From: Ryuthela nishihirai
Lineage: Eukaryota > Arthropoda > Arachnida > Araneae > Heptathelidae
DNA length: 64,000 nucleotides
Direction of reading: 5' to 3'
Assembly: GCA_038380435.1 (NCBI GenBank)
Contig: JAWZYU010000020.1
Coordinates: forward strand, 44,858,307 to 44,922,306
Position 1 is the stretch's first letter. Each line of letters starts with the position of its first letter. Both the position numbers and the translations under genes were made by a program. Under the pieces are notes generated by a model, which was not told the DNA's origin, did no database searches, and worked only from the letters and a program-made list of their open reading frames with translations. This document shows, piece by piece, positions 11,346 through 21,700 of the stretch.

Positions 11346-11501
11346 ATCAGAAATGCATTTTTTTTATTCTGAACACCCCAATAGCAAACTTTTGAACACC
11401 ACGGTCCTTTGTAATGCCAGTAATTTTGATCACCACATCAAAATGCTTTATTCAAATGGAAAAATGTTTGTATGTCCAGTTAGTTTATTGTTGACACGCT
11501 G

Positions 11502-11690
11502 TCCCGTGGCCGAGTGGTTAGCACGCTTGGCCACTGATCTAAGGGACCTGGGTTCGAGCCCCGGATAAGGCATGGATGTGTGTATCGTTTTTCTGCTGAG
11601 ATCCTGCCATCTTCTCAGACCTTCTACTTTGGCATATAAACTGACAGGTTCCTGTCAGACCTCTGTGGCAAGCAGCTGCTTGAGGGGGTA
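11502..11690 (+). repeat. SINE-A copy 2
   Basis: Same architecture as the copy at 803: GTCCCGTGGCCGAGTGG box A region, GGTTCGAGCCCC box B, CTGCTGAGATCCTGCCATC body and GCTGCTTGAGGGGG end, followed by a T/A-rich tail (TTTATTTTATT). A target duplication was not clear. Confidence 0.88.
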
Positions 11691-11750
11691 TTTATTTTAT
11701 TTTTTAATAATGCAAATTGGGCAGCCAACAAATCAAAGGCACTTTCAGTT

Positions 11751-12396
11751 GAGTGTGGGGATATTCAACACATCCCTTCATCCCATGGAATGATTTGTAT
11801 ATTTAGTATCCAGAGAGGCTGTCATTGCGTGGGAATATAATGTATACACAAAAAAAAATTTTTTTTTCGTGAAATCTGTATGTTAATAAAGAAAACATCT
11901 AATGTTCTACTGAGATATATTCCCATGCAATGACAGCCAATCTTATTACTAAATATGCAAAGTCATTCCTTGAGGGAACTTAGTCTGTAGCCTACCAGAC
12001 TCATAATCTGCAATTCCCAGGTTTGACACCTGCCTGGGCCAGCATTGAGATTTATCTCCATAAAACTCCCTACCCTAGATCATTATCGGACACTGATGGG
12101 CTTGGAAAGGCCACTGTCTGTCAGATGGAACTTAAGCCGTGGCTCCACAGGCAGGAGAGCCATATCCTGTGCACATTAAAGAACACATTGGATGACCTTG
12201 ACGGGAGTCTACCATCTCCTAACAGTTGTCCAGTAGGTCCCCTCCCCCAACCTTCTCTGAGCCTTTGGGGGTCCTTGTGACCTGGCCATTTAGCCTATTG
12301 TGTAAAAAAAGTGCTGCTCAGGGATAAAATAGTTATCCATTGGATATTATTGTTGCAACCCATTCCATGGGGTGAAGTGTTGAATATCCCACATTC
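11751..12396. repeat. foldback (MITE-like) element split by a SINE
   Basis: The left arm (11751-11847, from GAGTGTGGGGATATTC) is the approximate reverse complement of a right arm found in two pieces: 11911-11969 and 12361-12396 (ATTCCATGGGG...GAATATCCCACATTC). The arms are about 95 bp with a ~65-bp AT-rich loop. SINE-B copy 1 splits the right arm, and the 6-bp CATTCC is repeated on both sides of it. This is probably a non-autonomous DNA transposon; no protein is encoded. Confidence 0.75.
11970..12345 (+). repeat. SINE-B copy 1
   Basis: The tRNA-like head (CCAGACTCATAATCTGCA, CCCAGGTTTGACACC) is followed by TTGAGATTTATCTCC and by a body shared with six other copies in this window (GGGCTTGGAAAGGCC, CTGTGCACATTAAAGAACAC, CTTCTCTGAGCCTTTGGGG). 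It ends near GTGCTGCTCAGGGATAAAA. Many CpG sites have decayed, so this is an older copy. Confidence 0.85.
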
Positions 12397-12748
12397 ATCT
12401 AATTTAAGCTAAAGCTTCCAGATTAAATAGCCTCCTTTGTTTATATTTGAGCAATAATTTTGCATAAATTTAGCAATCCCAGCAAAATAATTGCTCAGTT
12501 GCACCATTCTCAACAGTGCCTAGATCTTAAGGTACCTTGAGCTATAATGAATCATATAACCAAACCGTAGTTTTCATAAATTAATGTTTTAATTTTAAAA
12601 AAATTAATTTATATTAACATAAAATGTCACACATGAAATGTGTATACGTTATGCCAATATTAATATCCTGAAGTGTTATACATGCTTTAATTTTGTTTCA
12701 ATTAAAAGTAATATAGTACCATATACTGAAATTATTCTTTTTTTTTAG

Positions 12749-12789
12749 GAGAAGACAGAAGTAGAAGGCACACTCTTTGTATATATGAG
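12749..12789 (+). CDS. DCP1: DCP1 exon: start of visible EVH1 domain
   Basis: This 41-nt exon lies between a T-rich acceptor (TTTTTTAG) and a GTAATG donor. It encodes E-K-T-E-V-E-G-T-L-F-V-Y-M plus two bases of the next codon. The same block follows the first coding exon in animal DCP1 proteins. The exon must be joined upstream to a phase-0 exon not identified here. Confidence 0.9.
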
Positions 12790-15700
12790 GTAATGCTTTT
12801 TTGGCTCGAAACAAAAAATATTTGTAAACCATAAAAAAAATGCAAAAATCTATTTCATGTTTAAGAAATAGAGTATCAAACTAAATGCAGTAAAATTATA
12901 ATTTAATTATTTTGAAAATCAATAGTAATTTGGATAAGATACTCTTTCTTGATTAAACTTTAGGTGCATTGCAGCTGTAAATACTAGTATGCCATAAAAC
13001 TCCAAACCAAATGCAACAAGAATAGCTTTATTCAGATAAAATATCTTTTGCTTAGTTTTATCATCAAATAAGTTTTGGTTATTTATGATGATGTTAATAG
13101 TTATTTTGAAAATATTTTTCTAATATTTGTAGATATGTCATCACTCTCCTTTGTAAAATAGTTATTGTTCAGATAAGGACCTTGAAACGTGATTTTTAAA
13201 AATTAAGTATTCTTTTTTATTGGAGAAAGTTCAGCTTCTAATGAAATGCATTATGAAAATTTGTAATGATTCCCAATGAGTTCTGATTTGACCTGTTGGT
13301 CCAATGAGTTCTGATTGGACCTATGAAAAGGACCTATTGGTTATCTGATGTTCCTGTCAGCTTGGTGACCTAAGCTTATAGTGGATGGGGAAACAAGTCT
13401 TTGCCTGTGATTAAGAGGCTATTTGATATTGTTGTCATTACATTTCCCAATAAATGTTTCTTTAACCCTTCCAGTGTCCAGCCAAAAAAACAGATTTCCA
13501 TCCAGAGGCCAAGCTATTTTCTCCATATGCTCAGCCAAAAAAAACTTTAGAATGTTTTTGCCAAGTAACTAAAGTTCATGAAAGGAATTTTGGCATGTTG
13601 TATGCCAAATTAATCAACATTTCTGGGATTTTCTGAAAATAAAGTATTTAACAAAAAAGACGATATGTTTTATTTTAATAGGGACTTTTTTTAGAGTCAT
13701 GTAGTAAAAAAATACATCTGGCAATTCAAATAAAAATTTATTTAAAAAAAAACTAATAGACAGAAATGATTACAATGCACATGAATAGAATGGCTATATA
13801 TTTCTGAATAACAAAAAAATTTTTGGTTTTAAGTAAATATTTCTCTCGTTTCATAATTTTTTTTTCTCTATACCATACTTTGAGAAAATTCCAGGCTTTT
13901 AGCCAATTGTGCCGAGTCAAATAAACAAGTCAACTTTAGAATTTTATTTTAAAAAAACCAACGGAAATAGCTCCTGTTATATATCAAATCAAACAGAATT
14001 TAATTACAAATTTTAGGAATATGAAATAATATAAACAAATTTGCAAGCATATTGATTTTAAAAGTCTTTTTCAATGTGATATGGTATACTATAAAATTAA
14101 GGCTTCATTTTGAAAAATTTGATGAATAAAAATAGTTAAATTATAAATAAATAAAATAAAATAAATACCCCCTCAAGCAGCTGCTTGCCACAGAGGTCTG
14201 ACAGGAGCCTGTCAGTTTATATGCCACAGTAGGAGATCTGAGAGGATGGCAGGACCTCAGCAGAAAAACGACACACATCCATGCCTAAATCCAGGGCTCG
14301 AACCCAGGTCCCTTAGATCAGTAGCCAAGCGTGCTAACCACTTGGCCACGGGACGGCAATTAAATTATATATTTATTAAAAGGAAATTTCCTCCCAAATA
14401 ATATAATATTCAACCTGAAATGTTATTTTTATTTCTTTTAATGATTCTTTTCAGTATCGTATATTTTAAACAATCTCCATAGATTCTTAAAAGTCCCGGC
14501 AGCAATACCTATTCGTCTGTTAATCTCATGCCGCACATCACCAGTATCAGTTACGCAGCTCCCAAGGTAATTAAACTGTGACACCTGCTCAAGACTGCAA
14601 CCATTCAGATTAACTGAATCACAACCTGCCTGACCAATTTTCATCACTTTAGTTTTCTCTCTGTTTATAACCAAACCTACTGTACTACCAGTCTCATTAA
14701 CAGTTCGAATGAAAGAGTCCCGGCATCTCATCAACATCATTTGCCAAAAGGGCTAAATCATCAGCATAATCTAAATCAGAAATTTTCGTATCTCCAGCCC
14801 ATTTAAGGCCAAAAGCTTTCCCTTGAAGTGAATTTCGCATAACATAATCAACAACCAAACTAAAGAGAAAAGGAGACAAAATGCACCCTTGTCGAATACC
14901 AGATGTAATGCTAAACCAATTGCTACAAGACTTACCAACCCTCACACATGACTCAGTGTTATTATAGAGAGCTTTCATTATGTTAACTAACTTGTCAGGT
15001 ATACCATATGATTTCACAATCAACCACAAATTATGACGATCAACAGAGTCGAAAGCCTTTTTGAAATCAACAAAGCTAGCAACCAAGGTTTCTGAAACTC
15101 TAAACATTTCTCAAGAATCTGCCTAAGTGAAAATATCTGATCTACACATCCCCTACCACTTCTGAATCCACATTGCTCATCACGCAATTGCCTGTCAACC
15201 AGATTCTTAATTCTATTAAGCACAATCATGGAAAGAACTTTACCAGGAACGGAGAGTAGGCTGATACCCCTATAGTTATCACAAGAATTGCGATCACCTT
15301 TTTTGAAAATAGGGATAATAATAGCTCTGGTAAAATCTTTAGGAACCATGCCTTTATCATAAAAGTTATTCAAAATTTCAGTCATCCAAATGGTAACTGA
15401 AACATTCCCAGCTCTAAGCATTTCCGTAGTAATTTCATCCACCCCTGGGGATTTATGAAGTTTAAGTTTAGAAATAGCCAAACTAACTTCAGATTGTGTT
15501 ATAGGGCCAACATTAAAGCCAACAATGCATCTATCATCATTGCAAACAATGGGAGTAGAACTAACCACATTGTTTAGAACATCACTGAAATGCTCAGCCC
15601 ACCTAGCCATGACAGAATCCTCACCTTCTATAACCTTGCCTTGTTTATCCTTCAATCCCTGTATACCTATTCGTTTTCTACCACACAAAACATTAACTAT

Positions 15701-18700
15701 CTGGTACAGCTCTCTGCTGTTGTGCTGTCTAACTGCTTCCTCAGCTTTGTCAGCAAGGCCATCAAGCCAAAGATTCTTATCAGTAGCTAACTGACCCTTT
15801 ACATGTTTATTAAGTTCTTTGTAATGCTTTCTATTAGGACTAGTAGGGTACTGATTAAGGACATCCCTGCAGTTCCTTCTTTCTGAAATAAGCTCAAGTG
15901 CCTTATCACTTAAATAATTCTGCCTCCTCTGCTCCTTTTTCCCTAAAAGAGTACTGTTAGTTTCCAAAAAAGCCTGTTTAAAATGGCCCCATTCGTCCTC
16001 AACTTCAGTATTAAGCAAACCATGACTGTCATAATGACTAAGTAACCTATCATGGTAAGCTTTAGCTATAACTGGGTCTTTCAGAGCTTCAGTATTAAAG
16101 GTAAATTTTTTAACACTAGCACAACACTTTTTAAGTTTTAAGTTGCAAGACACTTTTAACAAGGTAATGGTCAGATCCAATTTCAGCTCCCCTATATGCC
16201 CTGGTATTTCTAACAGAACTAGCCCATTTGCTGTTAATTAATATATAATCAATCATATTCTTATGCAGCCCATCAGGTGAAACCCATGTGTGTTTATGTA
16301 TGTCGCGGTGTTTGTAATATGTGTTAGTTATTCTGAAACCAAATAGGCGTATACACCTAAAGACTAAAATTAGACTGTATAATAGTTTGATTCTTTCTAG
16401 GGTTAGTTATGGTAGTGAAACTTGGACGCTGTGTAAGCAAGATAACAGGAAACTAGATGCTTTTGATTCTAGATGCTTACGCAGTATCTTGGGTATTAGG
16501 TGGTTTAACTTTGTAACTAATGATGAGGTTAGGCAAAGGAGTCAGCAACCTCCTTTAAGCAGCATATTCTGCAGAGAGAGACTCCGCTGGTTTGGCCATG
16601 TTGCCCGTATGGATAATTATAGATTGGCGAATAGGGTTATGAACAGTGTGCCTAGAGGCCTCAGAAGGAGGGGGAGACCTAGGATGCGGTTGGCAGACAA
16701 TGTCAAACAGGACCTTGTTAGAATTGGTGTACAGTGGCCGGATGCAGCAGATGTAGCTCAGGACAGATATGCTTGGAGAATTAAACTGCGCGGTCTGGTT
16801 GGACCTCCGTAGCCCATGGCTGCTTGAGGATGATGATGATGATGTTGATGATATTTTAAACATAGCCAGTGTTATACAAAATGACTTCTCGCATTCACAG
16901 GTTTTTCACTGTTTATGAAATAAAAAAAACTTCCATGGCTGCTTTTTTTTTTAAGCATTATGAATTTTTCTTTTTGTGTTGAAGTTTTTGATCTTGGCTA
17001 AGTGCAGAAAGGTTTGTGCACCAAGGCAAAAAAACAGCTTATATCATCTGTGTGGCACAGCCAAGTTGGGGGGGGGGGGGGGGGGTTTGCCTTTAAAAAC
17101 ATTCAATATAAACATAAAAGCTTGTAATTTTAAATATATAGATATGTTTCTAGATGGGGAGGGGTGAAACTTTCACTGTGAGTTTAGCAGATGGAACACC
17201 CCGAAATTGCCCTCCCACATGACGACTGATTTCCGTAGCAAGGAAGTCTATTTTGCTTCCTTATCCAGGACATTCATTTTCAGAAAATGGTACGAGCTCA
17301 AATTTTTTCACAAAAAACAAATAATAAAATAAAAATTTCATATAACCTAATGGGATGTTAAAATATCTACAAAAACTTTTTAACGGCCTCTGATCTAGCA
17401 TAACTCGGAAAGATCGATGAATCAGCCAATTGAAAGATCGCTAACTAATGGAAATAAATCTACAGAAATGAATTTGCTTCCATATCCAAGATCTCATTTG
17501 CTTTCAGAAAATGATACCAAATCCAAGTTTTATTGGGAAAGTAATAAATAATAAAATAAAAATTAACATATATCCTAATGCAATGTTAAAATATGCATAA
17601 CAACAAGTTGGAGACAACCATACAATGTAGCATGACTATGAAAAAATCAATACTTATTGATCGACCAAAAGATTGCTAATTTCCGAAAATCTACTGAAAT
17701 GAAAAGTAAGGTTTAAATGTAAAAAAGTAAATACTAACTCTACAAAGGGTATCCATTATACTGGACCAAATCTGAAAAAAACACATAGCACACAGAACGG
17801 AGATAGCATGTATCAGCCATCTGCATCTTGCTTGCCTCAGTGAAGTATAACTAATTAAATGCAGTTGCAACCAGAATTTGTAAGAAGGATGTAGTTAGTG
17901 TAGACTTCCAGTTTCGATTTTAAGAGCGGGAAAGATGCATAGAATGCTGGGAAAAATGATAAAAATAACTTGGGAATGCTGAAATAGGTTTATGGCAGAA
18001 AAGAGTGTGAAACGGGGAAAAAAATGGTGGTAATTACTTCCAAAATCTATCATTTTTAAAAATAGCAGGGTTTTATGTTAATTTTTTTTTTTTAGCCGTC
18101 CCGTGGCCAAGTGGTTAGCGCAATTGGCTACTGATCTAAGGGACCTGGGTTAGAGCCTCGGATAAGGCATGGATGTGTGTGTTGTTTTTCTGCTGAGGTC
18201 CTGCCATCCTCTCAGACCTTTTACTATGGCATATAAACTGACAGTCTCCTGTCAGACCTCTGTGGCAAGCAGCTGCTTGAGGGAGTATTTTTTTTTATTT
18301 ATATGTTAATTTTTAGTTGTTTTTTGAAATTTTAAGGAAAAATTTGTTGATAATAGTTCAAATCAAACTTGTAAGTTTAGATCAGAAGTTGTCTTCAGCA
18401 AATAGTCAATACTGTTTAGTGCTTCTAAGAAATGGCAATCAGATGGCTTTATAAAATTGTAGTTTAATAAAATATGCATCAAATTAAACAACAATATATT
18501 ATTTTTGAAGCCTGGATTATATATTTTTTATAAGATGTAATTTTTTTTATTTATAACGGCAATTTTTATTTTTTATCTATTTTTTTTTCCTGAAAACAGA
18601 TACATCCTTTGCCTCTCAATTCAGATTCTCCAAATGTATTCAGATGATGTGGACACTGGAAGGGTTTAAATATCCAACTAATCTTTTTTTTTATATCACA

Positions 18701-21700
18701 CACTTTTTTTTTCACATACATTTTCAGTTATTTTAATGATTCTACAGAGATTCTCTAGATTAGAGCTTTCCAAATTTTTATCATGTCATCCTGTATGCAC
18801 ACTGAAAATATTTTTACACATCAGAACTTTTAATTGATAAAAACAATATGAGAATAGGGAAAAATTAAAATTTGAGAGAGAGAGAAAAAAATCAGTGCAT
18901 TTCCAAATTGAAATTTGACAACACCCACTTTGGAAAGCACTGCTCTAGATGTTATGAGCTTGCAAAAAACCAAATAAAAGTTAGAAAAAAAACCTTGAAT
19001 TTTTCAGGTTGTGGTGACAGTAATCATTCAGTGTATATAGATTTGCTCCTCAGCAGGAATGTTAGTGATGCTCTTTTTAAAAACAGTTTAATTTATGAAA
19101 CCAAACTAAAATGAAAAGGTTACCAAACATAGATTTAACTCCAGTTGTAATGCTAAAGTTTACAGTGATTCGTTTAACAACTTTCAGAAATAGTTCGTGT
19201 TGTTATAGAGAGAGACCATTATATTAACTATTTTTTCAAACGTTTCATAAGACTAAGATGTACTAAAAATTATGTTGATCATGAGAGAGCACACAAGGAA
19301 AATACGTGTCTTAACCAAAAGCTTTTTTAAACTCTTAAGAACCTGGTAACTATAGGTTTTAAACCTCTAAATCTTCTGAAGAATCTGTCTCAACAAAGCA
19401 ATTTGATCTATGCAACCCCTAACACTTCTGAAGTCACACTGTACATTTCAAAGTAGTCCATAAATAAGGTTTTTTATTGGAGAAAATGATGCAAAGAACT
19501 TTATCTGAAATAAAGTAAGTTGATGCCTCTAATTTTTAACAAAATCACCTTTGAAAAATAAGAATAATAATATCTCTAGTAAACTCCCTAAAGACAACTT
19601 TATTGATGATTGGAGTGTGCTTAAAATTTTCAGGCATGTGAAAACAGAACCAGCTTCAACTCTGTGTTAATTTCATCTTTCCCTGGTGATATGTATAGCT
19701 TTAATTTTGAGACAGCCAAAAAATTAAAACCATTAATAAAAAAATTAAAACCATTAAAATTAAAACCATTAAAACCATTAATAGGTCAATGCTCATTACA
19801 AAGAGAGTAGAACTAATCACATTGCTCAGAACATTCCTGAAATGCTGAGCCCAAATTAACATGAGAGAATCTTCACCTTCAATTTGTCATTTGCATTCCT
19901 CAAATCCTGTATGTCATTCTGTTGTTGTTTTTTCAGCCATGGGACTCTATGCACTTGTTAGACTTCTGTTTTAATTGTTGAAAGTATTCTTAATTCTTCC
20001 AAAGTTATCTCCTTGAACTTGATGGTCACATTCCTTTAAATGTTTTGAATGATATGAAATAGTTTTCCTTGTATCTGCATTTTTAACTTTGGAAAGAGAA
20101 AGAAGTCAACTTGAATCAAATCTGGCAAGGAGGGAGGGAGTGCATATTCATTGTCATGTAACGAAAACCAGTTCTTGTTTTCATGAAACTCTGCTCTGAC
20201 TTTTTGAATTCTTTGCAAAAATCATTCCATCACTTCTAAATAAAATTGGGCATTTATGGTTCTTCCTTCTGTAATAAATTCCTTAATTCTGTTTCAAATT
20301 TATTAAGCAAATGGCTAGTTCTATTCAGAACACCAAGTTGTACACAGTTAATCAATTGCATCTGAAAAGTAATGAGATTAATTTTTTTAATCATTTTTCA
20401 ATTCAAGAAGAATTGTTCATAATGAATTTGTTACAGAGAAAAGGACCATAAATGTCCAATTACATTTAGAAGTGATGAAATGATTTTTGCAAAGAATTTG
20501 GCCAATCAGAGCAGAGTTTCATGAAAACAAGAACTGGTTTTCATTAAGACAATGCATTTGCACATTATGTATTAATTCTTTGAAGATTTATTTTGCAAAA
20601 AGGATTACTGGGTATTGAGGTCAAACATCTCCCTCCTTGGCAGATTTAGTTCCAGCTGATTTCTTTCTTTTTCCAAAGTTAAAAATGCAAATATAAGGAA
20701 AACTATTTCATGCCATCCAAAAGAATGTGACCAACAAGTTCAAGGAGACAACTGTGGAAGAATTTCAAGAATGCTTTCAACAGTTAAAACAGGTGTAACA
20801 AGTGCATATAGTCCCATAATGGGGAACAAAATGGCATACAGGATTTGAGGAATGCAGATGGCAAAAGTATTGAAGGTGATGATTCTCGTGTTAATTTGGG
20901 CTGAGCATTTTGGAAATGTTCTGAGCAATGTGAATGTAGAACTAATCACATTCCTCAGAACATTCCTGAAATGAACATTGATGTGTTACTGTCTTTCTTG
21001 TTAGACCTATTTGACATTCTGGATTTATTTTGACCTTCTCAAAATTAAAGCTATACAAATTGCCAGGTAAAGATTAAATTTACAGAGTTGAAGCTGGTTC
21101 TTTTTCCACATGACTGACTGAAGTGCATTGAAATTTTTCATCAATAAAGTTGTTCTTAGGAATTTTACTATAGATTATTATTCTATTTTTTGAAAGGTGA
21201 TTGTAGATTTTGTAATGAAAGTAGGCTGATGCTGCTAATTTATTTCAGGTAAAATTCTTTGCATTATTTTGCCCAATAATGAACCTAGTTTATGGACTAC
21301 TTTGAAATGTACATTTGTGGCTTCAGAAGTTTTGGGGACTGCATAGATCAAATTTTTTCATTGAGACAGATTCTTGAGAAGCATTTAGAGTTTTAAGATT
21401 CCTAGATTTTAAAAAAGGTTCTTTGGCTCTCATGATCAACATAATCTATAGTACATCTTAGTCTTATGAAATTCTTGAAAGAGTAGTTAATATAATTCTC
21501 TCTATAACAACAGTGAAAGTTGGTAAATCTTGCAGCAATTACTAAAATTAATGTTTAATGTTAATCATTTTTGTAACCTTTTTTATTTTAGTTTGGTTAT
21601 TATGCTATGAAGAAAGTTTTGTGCGGGGGGGAGCAGCTTAAATTGCCTATAGATCTGAAAATATCTTAGGAAGATTATGCTGATATTTTAACTCTCTTGA

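Larger units (their letters stand above)
13466..18665. mobile_element. TTAA-target DNA transposon (piggyBac- or Kolobok-like), non-coding
   Basis: A perfect 15-bp terminal inverted repeat, CCCTTCCAGTGTCCA at 13466-13480 and its complement at 18650-18664, is flanked by TTTAA on both sides. The flanks join into one RTE sequence: copy 2 reads TTTCTTTAAACATCC at 5776-5790, so the filled and empty sites can be compared. CCC ends plus TTAA duplication are typical of piggyBac, also Kolobok; one extra T at the right could mean a 5-bp TTTAA duplication. No transposase is visible. The interior contains RTE copy 3, SINE-A copies 3 and 4, a poly-G run and a tandem repeat. Confidence 0.75.

Noticed and set aside
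15525..15794. Plus-strand frame in RTE copy 3
   Set aside because: It is the antisense of the inverted RTE segment, not a separate gene.
19725..19785. CRISPR-like array (repeated ATTAAAACC)
   Set aside because: Irregular AT-rich tandem repeat without spacers, in a eukaryotic intron.
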